Source: Gautieria morchelliformis (Eukaryota > Basidiomycota > Agaricomycetes > Gomphales > Gomphaceae). From it: DNA of 64,000 bases. The translations under genes and the position numbers were made by a program. Positions 33,085 to 44,110 of this stretch are shown here, piece by piece; positions within the stretch are counted from its first letter, which is position 1; each line of letters opens with the position of its first letter. Below the pieces are notes generated by a model, which saw nothing but the letters and a program-made list of their open reading frames with translations, had not been told where the DNA came from and did no database searches. The stretch spans positions 234,222 to 298,221 of the forward strand of contig WHVA01000079.1 of assembly GCA_015179125.1 (NCBI GenBank). The letters are read 5' to 3'.

Positions 33085-33215
33085 GAGAGACAGACAGCCC
33101 CAATAACAGACACAGAGAGAGCCAGCAGCAGACACAAAGATCCAGCAGCAGACACAGAGATCCAGCAGCAGACAGACAAATCCAGCAGCAGACAGACAGA
33201 TCCAGCAGGCACAGA
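33085..33215. repeat. CAGCAGCAGACA-type minisatellite
   Basis: Five to six copies of a 21-23 bp unit resembling AGATCCAGCAGCAGACAGAC lie immediately beyond the satellite array. Non-coding; the minus-strand Cys/Leu-rich frame is an artefact. Confidence 0.75.
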
Positions 33216-33507
33216 GACAGTGGGCAGGAGAGCCAGAGGTTGCCAGTTGGACCAGAGGAAATGGCAGCAGGAGGGTCGAGGGAAGGTGGGTGCGCGCGCG
33301 CAGCAACGTTGGACGCGAACCAGTCATGTGACCAGGAACGCTGCTTGGTCGCTCGCGGCGCCGCTCACGTTCAAACTCCGCCATAGTAGAAAGTTGCGTG
33401 GTTTGTTTGCGTCTTAGTCAGGATTATGTCAGGATTATGTCAGCGGAGCGTGCTGTTTTCATATAGCAAGGCCCACAACCGCCCCCCCTAGAACTTTATA
33501 CTATTGA
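33216..33507. other. GC-rich flank of Helitron 1
   Basis: No gene. Contains GCGCGCGC and CTCGCGGCGCCGCTC tracts and an adjacent duplicated GTCAGGATTAT, up to the Helitron terminus. Confidence 0.4.
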
Positions 33508-33545
33508 CTAGGTGGATACCCGCGCTTCGCGTGGGGGTGCAAGTC
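33508..33545 (-). terminator. Helitron 1 3' hairpin and CTAG terminus
   Basis: The short palindrome CACGCGAAGCGCG followed by GGTATCCACCTAG is the termination signal at which rolling-circle Helitron transposition stops. Insertion between A and T is seen as CTAG|T. Confidence 0.85.
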
Positions 33546-33686
33546 AAACGCCTCGGTAAGGTCAAACACATCAGTAAGTCTAATGCATCAGTAAGTCTAA
33601 CACATCGGTAAGTCTAACATATCAGTTAGGTCAGGTGCATTGGGGAAAATCAAAGTAATCAATTTGCATCAAGTAGATATCAGAAA

Positions 33687-36600
33687 TCAAGGAGCTCTAA
33701 GTAATACATCTTTATATACAATGTTGGTTGTGTTCAAACCCTCCTCAAGCAAGACCTTCACTTTGTTCCAGCTTGTTCCCCTTGAAACACCAACATACAA
33801 ATGACCATGTCCAAACACTGGATATCTCAGGTCCAGCCCAACCGTACCCAAAGACTGTCCCTGAGACTTGTTGATGGTCATTGCAAATGCCACATGCACT
33901 GGAAACTGTCTCCTCTGCAGCACAAATGGTAATTCCCCCTCTGATGGTGAAATGGTGATCCTGGGGATGAAAGCAGTATTTCCTGCACGTGGACCTGAGA
34001 TGATCCTGACCTCCAACACTCTATTCCTCATCCTCACCAACCGCAACCTTGTCCCATTGCATAGTCCTTGCTTCTTATCCAAATTGCGCAACATCATCAG
34101 AGGCACTCCAGGCTTGACTTCCAAGTGAGCAGGAGGAAGACTGCCCATCTCTATGGAATTCAGATACTCCACAGGATACTGCTCTGCAAAGTCGGTTTCC
34201 TTGACAGAATCTGCACAGTGGAAGACCTGAGCATCACCTGGAAACTGCCTCAACACCATGGAATTGATCTCATTGACCTCAATATTTCTGGGACAGAGGA
34301 TGGCCCGCTCTAAAAAATGATTGTCCTGGGCAGGGATTGCATTGCCAATGCCAGGGTATATTTCCTGGATCAGCTCTGCAATTCCAGGGCCACAAACCAT
34401 GTGTTGAGGGAGTGAGAAGGTATGATCTAGTGGGAGATCCTTTCCCTGACCCATGTTCTGCAGCCATTCTGCAAACCTGGCTCTGTCAGGGTCATTTCTC
34501 ACCCGCATGTTCTCTGTCAGATGGAGGACCTTGATCTTTGGCCACAGATATGACTTCTGAAGGGTAGCTCCCACGATATCCTCCTTGGAGCCTTTAGGGA
34601 CAATTGGGAGAGTCTGCTGAAAGTCACCTCCAAAGGCGACTGTGATGCCACCAAAGGGTCTGTCAGGCTGGTCAAGGAAATCCCTCAGTGTCCTGTCAAT
34701 GGCCTCTATGGCATGGTGATGCTGCATTGCAGCCTCATCCCAAATGATGAGCCTGGCCAGTCTCAGCATATCAGCCTGGTCAGAGTTCTTTTGATGGAGG
34801 AGAGAGAGCCCTCATGGACAGGAATTGGAATTCCAAGCATGCTGTGAGAGGTTGTCCCATTAGTGAGGATAAGTGCAGCCATTGCAGATGAGGCTACAGC
34901 AAGCACAATGAGACTCTCCGCTCTACAGGAGTGGATTAGGGTGTTCCATGTGAATGATTTCCCAGCGCCCCCTGAGCCAGCAACGAAAACCATTTGTCCG
35001 TTAGGTTTCCCCTGAGCATCTATGTCCAGTGCCGACCGTAATATCTGATTGTGCGCAGACCTTTGCCCCTCATTCAGCTTGGGAACCTTCTCATCAGCCT
35101 TCTGCCTCTCTTGAACAGGGTCATAGTCCCTCTGCTCAGCTATGAACCTGTTTCCAATCAGGACCTCCCACTCGCCTACCACCCGAGGCATATCTTTAAA
35201 GCTGCTCAAGGACATTCCATTATGCTGAAGGAGTTTATCCAAGAGAAAGAGGCCAAAATCATAGACCTGATCATCCTGTGGCTCCTGGATATTGTGTCTG
35301 ATTTGGAGCTGATGTCTGAGATCATCACATATGTGCTCCTTGAAGGTGTCCCATAGTCTGTCAGGTTGTGAGGGAATGCAATGACCAAGGATGGTGGCAA
35401 AGAGATGTCTGAGCTGAGTGCCTGTTTTCATGCCACTGGCTTCCTGGAGACACAACCTCCACTCCTGATCATCCTCCAGAAGTCCCCTGGCAAGACAGGC
35501 CTCCTTGTAAGTAGCACATTGTATGCCATCCACTGTCCTAAGCTCCTCAAAGGATCTGGCTCCGTTGACCACCGTGAGGAGAGTGCACAAATAAAATCTC
35601 TCTCCTGATTTTGGGCTTGCAAAGTGAAGGCGTCCAATGCTATATCCCCTTTGATGTGGTGTCCATACCCTTTCCTCTTTTTGCCAGGTAAAATGCTCAG
35701 GAAAATCCACATAGAGCACATCGCTTGCGTGAGGGTAGGCAGCATTGGCCTCAAAGTAAGCCATGAGCGCTGTCTTTGACCCCTCGACCCTGTTCATGAT
35801 GGTGAGCAGATCAGCATCAGGATTGAAAACGACTGATTGCTGGTCTTTTTCATGGACTGGCAGTGCCATGACTGCAGGCACCTGGGTGTGGATTTCCCAC
35901 TCCAGCAACCTCCAACAGGCCTCATGAGCACTGACATAGCAAGCGTCCAGGTACTTCTTTATCTCATCATGGTTGACACCAAACTCCATCGTGGTCCGAT
36001 CATGCCCCTTGTAGAGATACTTGCGGATATACTTGACACACCTCACACTGAAGGTGAATTCAAGGTTGATGTGACACCGGAGTTTGAGCAAGAGCAGAGC
36101 AGAGTATGGCACAACCCATCTGTTGTCCAGCATGTCACCTCTGACATTGTGCAGCCTTCCATCATTGCAAAGATGATATTTTGGATATCCATCTACATTC
36201 ACAATGGTCTCCTCACAGAATGGCTTTGGGAAGTTTTTCTTGCACTTGCCCTCTTCCATGCAGGGTGCGTCTGGATGTCCCTGTCCACAGGGACCATGTG
36301 TCATCAGCTCACAGACCAACTGGTGGAGCGCAGGATGTGTCTCTGGATCAGGGAACTCTGCTGAAACCATAGAATCCACCTCATGTGGATGTTTGACCTT
36401 GGAGTCCCTATCGAACCAGAGAAGCAGGTGCATGTGTGGGAGCCCCCTCTTCTGGAATTCAACAGTGTGAACGTGAGCGACAGTTTCTCCAAAGATCTTG
36501 TCCTTGACGATCAAGTCAATGAGGTATTTCTTTTTGAGGGTGAAACACCCACGACACCAGGTCAGGTCAGTCCTGAGCAGTTTGTCCAGGGAGCAACTCA

Positions 36601-36806
36601 GCCAATATCTCATCCCACTTTGGATTGGCAGTCATGGTAAGAAACAAATCAGGGGGACCCTTCTTTGTTGTAATGGCTAGGGAGTTCTGGCAGTTTTGAT
36701 TCATGTCCTGTGTACTTCCTTGAAATGTTGCAGGCAGAATGACTTTTATGCCCAAGCTGTTTGCATCTCCAATGTCATTGTCCAAGCCTCCATATGAATC
36801 TACCAT
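33687..36806 (-). pseudogene. Helitron 1 Rep-helicase, C-terminal two thirds
   Basis: Right to left: DLFLTMTANPKWDEI (Helitron-like N domain); Rep motif VEFQKRGLPHMHLLLW (His-x-His); tyrosine motif VKYIRKYLYKGHD; then the PIF1-like helicase with Walker A VAGSGGAGKSFTWN, Walker B LIIWDEAAMQ, FGGDFQQTLPI, TINKSQGQSL and the end YVGVSRGTSWNKV..L. This protein nicks, unwinds and transfers the element by rolling circle. Damage: a TGA and a frameshift at about 36545-36570, and a one-base deletion at about 34770 that shifts Walker B out of frame. Apart from these three lesions the frame is open, so inactivation is recent in this part. Confidence 0.92.
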
Positions 36807-36891
36807 CTGGTTATACTGCTCAGCATGCAGAGTGTGTTGATTATCTCTGATCCACCTCAGTCTGCTTTGCTCTGCAGAAGCTCAGGAGTCT

Positions 36892-37570
36892 TGTTACGTA
36901 TCGAGATTTCCACTAAGTCGGAACTGGAAAGGACAGCGGCTTCAACTTATAGGTTGCGCCCCCGATGAACTATCGTCCTAAGTATTTCGGAACTGAGTCG
37001 GAAGTCGGAACATTCTGAGCCAAAGGTTTGGTCGGAACTTGAGTCGGAACTGAGGCGGAAGGCGGAGAGAGACTGAGATCTTGCTAGACTCACTGTGCTA
37101 AGAACAGGAGATGGAGCGAAGGAAATCAAGTATCAAAGGTGATTATCTGATTGCAGAAAGAGAGACATACATGACAGGCTTTTATACAAAGAGCTGAGAC
37201 AACAGGTAATGATATGGTACTAAGCAAATTCCGGAGGAAGCGGAAGTCGAGTAAACAATGCGTGGGAACTAGCTAGTTGGAACAATGGGACTACAAGGGG
37301 GGTTCAGGGTAAGGTAGAACAATGGCAAAGAACACGGGGTCGGGAAAACATATCTGACAACAAATTACAAGGGTGGCCGGATATGTGGTCTTGATGGACG
37401 GTGAGGTGGGTCCGGTGGGTCCGAGTAATAGAGTCGAAAGAACAAGGAAAATGTACAAGGGGCGGAATGTCGGAAATATCGGAGGGGCGGAATGTGTTGC
37501 GGAAATATCGGAGGGGCGGAAAGGTGTGGCGGAACTGAGGGTCGGAAGTTGGAAATGAACGGTCGTAACA
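36892..37570. mobile_element. Solo LTR in the Helitron 1 Rep gene
   Basis: Starts TGTTACG and ends CGTAACA; the termini are palindromic. It is flanked by AGTCT at 36887-36891 and 37571-37575. Helitron codons continue on both sides (KLFQQYIVD... and ...SAEQSRLRWIRDNQ). The interior is rich in GTCGGAACTGAG-like words, the same compositional style as element C LTRs. Confidence 0.92.
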
Positions 37571-38997
37571 AGTCTACAATGTACTGCTGGAACAATTTGC
37601 CACCACGCAGGAGTGTTGTAGGGTCTCTCTCTCTCTAGAACAGATGATACACATGGTACTGTATTTGGGTGACCTGTCTCCGTCTGTTTGGATTGGCCTG
37701 CCGACCACACTCTGGCTCACAATAAGGAATACCTGGTTGCCATCCCAACTCTCCCTTGGGAAAGAACAAGACATAGTGTAGAGAGGCATAATTCGCATTG
37801 GTATCCAATACCCTTCTGAAAGGTCCACCTCTGAGCTGGACAATAATATCCCTAGGTTCAGGGTCGATGCCATCTCCAGGAAGAACGACTGCAATCTCAT
37901 CTGCGGTTGGGACATTATATCTCCTAGGATCCCTGTGCGCCCTGTATGTGAGCCTTGCCTGGATGTTACCATTCTGTTCTTGAGCTCTGAGCCTCTCAGC
38001 TGCTTGTTTATATGTGGCGACATGAGGATTGCACAGCAGGAGCATTTCCTGCAAGTCTCCCATGATAGTTGGAGACAGACGCTCATTACGATTTTTCCTC
38101 TGTGCCAAAGCCAGTGCAGGATCATATATGTAAAGCTGGGAATACTTTGCATCATTTTCATTGTCAGGGAGGAGAGAGCCATGGAGATGATACAGTTCAC
38201 CCTGTAGCTTGAGCACATATGGACCACGACCCTCCTGAAGCAAATCTTGGTCAAAGTTGGCCCCCACAGAAGTGAATGCAAATGCAGCATTATACTGCCT
38301 GATATTCTGGCGAAATCCTTTTGCCTCAGGGTCCTGGCCCTCTAAGAGCTGTTTCAATGGCTGAGGGGGCTCTGGCAGGTCTTCCAGCTGCACCTTTCCT
38401 TCCATACAGCAATCACCAAACCTGGGCTGCACAGTTGAGGATTTCTGCAGGCGTTCTGCCATCCAGTGTAATGCTTCACAGTCAGGGCAGGGAATAACCA
38501 TGGGACCCAGATCATGACGCTGCACATCTGCCTCAATTATTATAGAGCGACCAAGTGGAATAGGAGGAGGAGGTCGCTGAGGATGCTGCTGAGGTACAGG
38601 GAGTGGCTGAGGAGGCTGAGGAGGTGCAGGGAGTGGCTGAAGAGGCTGTGGAGGTGCAGGGAGTGGCTGAGGCGGCTAAGGAGATGCAGGGAGTGGCTGA
38701 GGAGGTGCAGGGAGTGGCTGAGGAGGTGCAGGGAGTTGCTGAGGAGGTGCAGGGAGTGGCTGAGGAGGTGCAGGGAGTGGCTGAGGAGGTGCAGGGAGTG
38801 GCTGAGGAGGTGCAGGGAGTGGCTGAAGAGGCCGCAAAAGCGCAGGGAGTAGCGGAGGCATTGGTGGTATTGCATTGGCGTGAGCACGCAATGCTGCCAC
38901 TCCTGCAGAACCTACTACAGGAGGTCTAGGAGCTGCTGGTTGTAAAGGTGCCTGCCTGTGTCTTCCCAAGGGCTGTGCTGGGATAGGCTGTATCCCA
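37571..38997 (-). pseudogene. Helitron 1 Rep-helicase, N-terminal region
   Basis: Encodes a Pro-rich repeat domain, then RPPPPIPLGRSIII and HDLGPMVIPCPDCEALHW (CxxC), RFGDCCMEGKV, the Helitron N region LYHLHGSLLP, LQEMLLLCNPHVATYKQA, DEIAVVLPG, HYVLFFPKGELGWQPGIPY, ending near KLFQQYIVD. In-frame TAGs lie in the Pro-rich repeat (about 38678) and after YHVYHLF (about 37634); both could derive from CAG. It continues across the solo LTR into the previous part. Confidence 0.88.
38585..38845. repeat. 21-bp minisatellite coding for a PAPPQPL heptad
   Basis: About eleven copies of GGAGGTGCAGGGAGTGGCTGA. As the unit is a multiple of three, expansion keeps the Helitron frame and gives a LPAPPQP repeat on the minus strand. 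The long plus-strand frames here are shadows. Confidence 0.9.
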
Positions 38998-39002
38998 GCA
39001 GC

Positions 39003-39490
39003 TGTCAGGGGACACCCTGTTTTCCATTTCCAGTTCCGACACCACACCCAGTTCCGACTCTATTTCCGACTCCGCTTCCGGTTCCGATTCCATCTCCGCC
39101 TCCGCTTTTGGAAATGATTCCGCTTCTGGGAGAACTTCCACCAGTTCTGTTCGCCTCGCCAGTTCCACTCCAATTTCCGACTTCCACTCTTGGAACAGTG
39201 TCGGAAATCAAGCGACGCGTAATAGGTGGTATCAAGGGTCAATCAAGGGTCAGGGTGGTCAGGGAGATGCAGGGTTGATGGCGGGTGCCAAGTGTTGTCC
39301 CTGGCTGCGCAGCGTAGTATAATACAGGCTCGCTGACATTGGGGGTCCTTAGACTTTTCTCTTTGGATTTCCCCTTGTCAGGTGAGAATCCCCTCTCTTG
39401 TATGCTCTGTTCATTTATACATACTTTGGATTTCCCCTTGTCAGTTGTGTGGTAGTGTGATCTCCACAACCAGCTAGGGTTGCCCTTACA
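39003..39490 (+). mobile_element. Solo LTR of the element C family (LTR1)
   Basis: TGTCAGGGGACACCC...GGTTGCCCTTACA, 488 bp, is an inverted copy of the LTRs at 41498 and 47274. Its left flank is GCAGC (38998-39002), its right flank GAGGC (39491-39495). These do not match each other but each matches a flank of element C: evidence for an LTR-mediated inversion. Confidence 0.93.
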
Positions 39491-40973
39491 GAGGCACAGT
39501 GCTGTCGACCGCCCCCTGGACGACGGTGTCGTAAAAACAATAGTAGGTGGGCGTCGTTGTCTGACGACAACTGCCTCGAAGACAAACATTAGTGGCCAAG
39601 GTGATGGTGGACATTTGAAAGAGACAGCGAAAAAGAGGAGAGGCAGCCGGTTATAAGTTAGTATGAAGGGGATATGACGTCAAGGCAAATTAGAGACAGG
39701 AGGAGAATAGGAGGGCAATGAAATAAAGGAAGGAAAACGCAAGCCAGGACGTGGGCGCCGACAGACAGGAGCAAAGGGGATCACTGGAAGAAAGTTGTGG
39801 GAAGGAGCAGCGGTAGGCAAAAAAAGGAAAGAGGACACAAGCCAGGACGAGGGAGCAACGACGGTTGCAGTCAGCTTCAGCCATTCCCAAAGTGGACGGT
39901 ACGTGCAAGGTTCACGAAGCCATGGGGAGGATGCTACCCCCCACGACGTCAGGGGGGGGGGGGGAAACGAGAAAGAGGCAAAAGAAGGAGGGAAGGAATG
40001 ATGCAGGAACCATGACAAACACGGCCAAAGAAGGACAAAGCCATACATGTCGTATGCTTAATAGAAGTCTGATGTATATTTTTTTGCAATTTTTTCGAAA
40101 ATGGACAGTGCAGCTGTGCTCCTCACAGAGTGTTCACAGTCATGTGACCTCCTTGACCAATTTGTCAGGGACGCGAGTGGCGCAGCTGGCCCAAACCGGT
40201 CTCACCAGTTCACGCCGGTCTGCCGGTTCCAGTGCTCGAAGCTGCGCTGCGGTGGCAGAACGCTGCGCAGCCGCTTCTGCGCACGCTCTCAACCCACCAC
40301 TACCCTCCTCTCCTCTCTTCCCACCAGCTCTAGATAGACAATATAAATTGTGTGAGAGTGAAATAGATAGCCTATATAGTGTAGAGCACAAAAGATCTTT
40401 TCCCAGGGAGATCTCTGCTTTGAACTATTGGGGTTGACCTCTTCAGTGGGGCAGCCTTTTCTCTGCTAAGGAGCCAGGTAGTCATCCCAGGCTGCCTTAG
40501 AGGGATCCACAATTGCATTGCAGTTCTTTTAGTGTTGACTTGCACTACTGGTGGCTGAAGAAGACATCTCCCCAGGACCAGGACCAGGACCTTTTACTGG
40601 AATTATTCCAGTTGGATAGCCGAAGAAGACTTGGATATTTTCAAACAATTTCCCCATCCCTTCCTTGGTACGTATATATTTCTCTGTGGTCTGGTGTGAG
40701 CCATCTGACATTTCTTTATTTTATTTTAAATAGAAAATCATAAATAGAAAATCATAAATTCCCTTGACTTTGCCTAACAAACAAATTCTCAGTCCCGTCC
40801 TTGGTACGTATATATTTCTCTGTGGTCTGGTGTGAGCCATCTGACATTTATTTATTTTATTTTAATTAGAAATTAATAAATTTCCCTGACTTTGCCCAAG
40901 AAAAATTAACAACAGCTGCATCTGCTTGCAAATGTAAGTTGAATTGTGGTAGCTTGATTGTTCTGCTAAGCTT
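39491..40973. other. Inverted intergenic segment between the Helitrons
   Basis: Mostly non-coding. On the minus strand 39589-39491 is an open stretch (MFVFEAVVVRQRRPP...) that would lead into the Helitron 2 start at 47764 if the inversion and element C were removed. A GC-rich zone (40160-40300) and a TATATAGT word (40371) probably belong to a promoter. 40664-40790 and 40799-40905 are a direct duplication (CCTTGGTACGTATATATTTC...). Confidence 0.55.
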
Positions 40974-41497
40974 ATGCCTACATTTGTCAGGGATCCATCT
41001 ACTCCAGAGAGAAATTGTCAGCAGGAGCGTGAAAGGGCGAGGGAGGAGCAGGAGGGTCATATGACGTCGCCCACTGATCGGAGAGCACGTGCACTTGCTA
41101 CTGCTGCTGCTGTCAGAGCTCAGGACCAGCCACCCCCTCCACCACAGCATTTTGCCATCCCCCACCCTCCTCCTAGAAGCAATGTCGCTGATCCTTTTCA
41201 ACAACCTGTGGCCGGGCCATCACGTCCTCCTATGCTTGCAAGGCCACCACGTCCTCCTATGCTTGCAGGACCATCGCGTCCTCCTAATATCAGTCCTGGA
41301 GAGCAGGTGGCAGCCCCTCGTGCACAGTTAGCAGTTATCCCACCATTACAGCCCCTGAGAAGAAATAGGCCAGACCCTGTACAGCCTGCTCCCATAGTAG
41401 GTTCAGTGGCTATTGCTCAGTTGCGTGCTCAGGCAGCTGGAATTGGACATCCGGTGGTAGGCTCTACAGCGGTGGCAGACTTGCGTGGTCAGGCTGC
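40974..41497 (+). pseudogene. Helitron 1 N-terminal exon, separated by inversion
   Basis: ATG 40974 opens MPTFVRDPSTPERNCQQERE, then a Pro-rich region with the repeat RPPMLAGPSRPP and the motif VGSVAIAQLRAQAAGIGHPVVGSTAVADLRGQAA, running straight into the LTR at 41498. The motif 'VVGSxxVAxLRxxA' recurs in the other part (VVGSAGVAALRAHA at about 38900, minus strand). The broken reading frames meet exactly when GCTGC is taken as the TSD. So this is the missing start of the Helitron 1 protein, on the wrong strand because of the inversion. Confidence 0.8.
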
Positions 41498-41987
41498 TGT
41501 AAGGGCAACCCTAGCTTGTTGTGGAGATCACACTACCACACAACTGACAAGGGGAAATCCAAAGTATGTATAAATGAACAGAGCATACAAGAGAGGGGAT
41601 TCTCACCTGACAAGGGGAAATCCAAAGAGAAAAGTCTAAGGACCCCCAATGTCAGCGAGCCCGTATTATACTACGTTGCGCAGCCAGGGACAACACTTGG
41701 CACCCGCCATCAACCCTGCATCTCCCTGACCACCCTGACCCTTGATCGACCCTTGATACCACCTATTACGCGAGTCGCTTGATTTCCGACACTGTTTCGA
41801 GAGTGGAAGTCGGAAATTGGAGTGGAACTGGCGAGGCGAACAGAACTGGTGGAAGTTCTCCCAGAAGCGGAATCATTTCCAAAAGCGGAGGCGGAGATGG
41901 AATCGGAACCGGAAGCGGAGTCGGAAATAGAGTCGGAACTGGGTGTGGTGTCGGAACTGGAAATGGAAAACAGGGTGTCCCCTGACA
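41498..41987 (-). repeat. 3' LTR of element C (LTR2)
   Basis: Plus-sense TGTAAGGGCAACCC...GTGTCCCCTGACA. Contains a duplicated 19-bp word CTGACAAGGGGAAATCCAAA. Preceded by GCTGC, which is the TSD partner of LTR1, not of element C. Confidence 0.95.
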
Positions 41988-42000
41988 TCACCCCCCCTCT
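41988..42000 (-). promoter_or_regulatory. Polypurine tract of element C
   Basis: On the minus strand AGAGGGGGGTGA directly precedes the 3' LTR TGTCAGGGG; it primes plus-strand DNA synthesis in LTR retrotransposons. Confidence 0.7.
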
Positions 42001-42005
42001 AGCGT

Positions 42006-44110
42006 GCTGCATCCTCGAAGCACGGGACACGAGGGATTGAAATGCCAGTGAGCGGATTCGGCGAGGGGCACCGGGGTGTGTCCTATAGAACTCACGGAGT
42101 TTGTCTGGAGCGGAAACATCTGGCTCCGGGACCCACGAATTCTCCTCGTACCCATACCCTTCCCATTTCACGAGGAATTGGAGTCGTCCTCGCACAAACC
42201 GGCTGTCCAGGATCCGTTCCACCACATAGTGCTCTTCCCCATCTACAATTTCCGGCGGAGGTGGCGGACGAGCCTTCCGACCTGGAATTGGGTCCTCAAG
42301 CATAGGGAGTAACTTCACCACGGTGAAGACCGGGTGGAGGCGGGACATGGACATTGGAAGTTGGAGGCGGTATGCATTCCGTCCAACCCTCCGCCTCACC
42401 ATGAAGGGCCCAAGGTAGCGGTGGGCAAGCTTCTGCGAAGGGTGTGTGGTGCGGATGTCACTTGCATCTAAATACACCTTGTCTCCAACTTGGTACTCTG
42501 GGGCAGGAACCCGGTGTTGGTTGTAGTACCTTGCCATGTCATCCTTGGCCTTCGCAAGGGCCGACTTGGCTTCCGAAAGGGTGGAGTCCATGCGGTCCTG
42601 GAACTCATTGACCGTCTCGAGTCGGGAGTCAGTCTGGCGTGGCTCGAAGCCCATCCGTGGGTGTCGTCCGGAGTCAAGCATGAAGGGAGTCTGTTGTGTG
42701 GCGGAATGTACATGGTTGTTATATTGGAATTCTGCCAGTGGAAGTAACTCATCCCAGTCATCCTGCCTCTCGTTGACAAAGAGGCGGAGATATTGCTCCA
42801 ACTCCTGATTGACCCATTCCGTCTGTCCGTCACCCTGCGGATGGTATGCTGTGGTGGTAGCCAGCTTTATGCCGAGCAGGCGGTAGAGCTCCCGAGTCAG
42901 TTCCGCGACAAACTGCGGACCTCGGTCGGAAACAACTTGCTTCGGGAGCCCATGCAACTTCCAGACATGTGCAAGGAACAGGCGGGCCGCTCCGAGGGCT
43001 GTGATCGTCGTGTGTGTCAGAATGAAGTGGGACACCTTGCTTACCGAATCCACAACATTCATGATCGTGTTGTAGCCATGAGACTCTGGGAGTTCAACGA
43101 TGAAGTCGACACTGATGGTGTCCCAGCGGGATTCGGGAATCGGGAGTGGAACAAGTTCTCCGACGGGCGGATGTCGTTGTGCTTTAGTTCGGAGACAAAG
43201 GTCACATGTCTTCACGTACTGTCCAATGTAGCGGGACATCTGGGGCCACCAGTAATTCCGAGCCACTAACTCCAGCGTCTTCCACCTGCCAGCATGCCCA
43301 GCGACCCGTGTGTCATGGTGCTGGGACACGATGCGGCGGCGGAGGTCCGCCCCACCTGGAACGTAGACCTTGCCTCTGAAGTGGAGCAGTCCATCACGTT
43401 CCGACCATTCCGCTGCCCATACAGACCGTGAGTGCCCTTTCCGAAGTTCCTCCACCGCCTTCACCACCGACTCCTCCTTCTCTCCATTCCGGTACTGCCT
43501 CCGGATATCCCGGAGCATTTCTGCTTCCACCCCAACTGCAGTCACTCCCTCTAGGGCACGGATTGCAAAGAGACTTGGGCGGAGCAGTGTCATATCCGCG
43601 TTGTCTCCACTTCCGCTTCCATGATCCGCACGGCGGGATAGGGCATCGGGCTTGCCCATGGTGCGGCCGGGCCGGTGGTGGAGCATGAAGTCAAACCGGG
43701 ACAGGTGTAGGGACCACCGTGCTTGTCGTCGGTTCAACTTCTTAGACGTGCAGAAATACTCGAGGTTCTTGTGGTCTGTCCAGATCTCAAATGGGCATAG
43801 AGCACCCTCGAGGAAGTATCGCCACTCCTCCAGTGCTCGGATGATTGCCAGCATCTCCTTGTCATGGATCTCATAGTTCCGCTCGACCGGACTAAGGCTC
43901 TTAGAGAAGAAGGCAATCGGATGCCACCCCCCACCATCTTCCGGTGACTGTTGTGACAAGACCGCTCCGGTAGCTGTGTCGGAAGAATCCGCCTCGACTC
44001 GGTAAGGGCGAGAGTCGTCGGGAAAGATCAGGACCGGGGCAGAAGTGATCAGCTCTTTGAGTTTGTCAAAGGAGGCCTGTTCCGGCCTCCCCACCACCAT
44101 CCAACCTCCT
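42006..44110 (-). CDS. Element C pol, RNase H-integrase-chromodomain part
   Basis: Follows the RT part after a frameshift at about 44092-44110. Contains the RNase H region (RVEADSSDTATGAVLSQQ, TDHKNLEYF, KPDALSRRADH), the H2C2 finger (HHDTRVAGHAGRW...YVKTCDLCLRTK), the integrase core (SVDFIVELP, VVSDRGPQFV, DGQTEWVNQELEQYL), the GPF module (HRYLGPFMVRRRVGRNAYRLQLP) and a chromodomain EHYVVERILDSRFVRGRLQFLVKWEGYGYEENSWVP. The frame ends shortly before the 3' LTR (ASRMQHARGG). All catalytic Asp/Glu residues are present. The chromodomain implies targeting to heterochromatin, in keeping with the nested surroundings. Confidence 0.93.

Larger units (their letters stand above)
33508..41497 (-). mobile_element. 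Helitron 1 (interrupted and partly inverted)
   Basis: The 3' end is canonical on the minus strand: hairpin CCCACGCG-AA-GCGCGGG, a 10-nt spacer, CTAG at 33511-33508, then host T. The body encodes the Rep-helicase protein on the minus strand from 39002 down to 33687. It is interrupted by a solo LTR (36892-37570) and preceded by another (39003-39490). The N-terminal exon is found on the plus strand at 40974-41497, because the segment 39491-41497 is inverted. The TC 5' end was not located. Confidence 0.85.

Noticed and set aside
31083..33384. Cys/Gly/Phe-rich minus-strand frames
   Set aside because: They follow the periodicity of minisatellite and satellite DNA, differ from unit to unit, and have no conserved domain.
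38514..38929. Plus-strand frames rich in Arg-Glu-Trp-Leu and Val-Ala-Glu-Glu repeats
   Set aside because: They are shadows of the 21-bp minisatellite; the minus strand carries the Helitron protein.
39680..40048. 122-residue Pro/Ser/Phe-rich minus-strand frame
   Set aside because: Low complexity, overlaps G-tracts, and lies in intergenic sequence between the two Helitrons.
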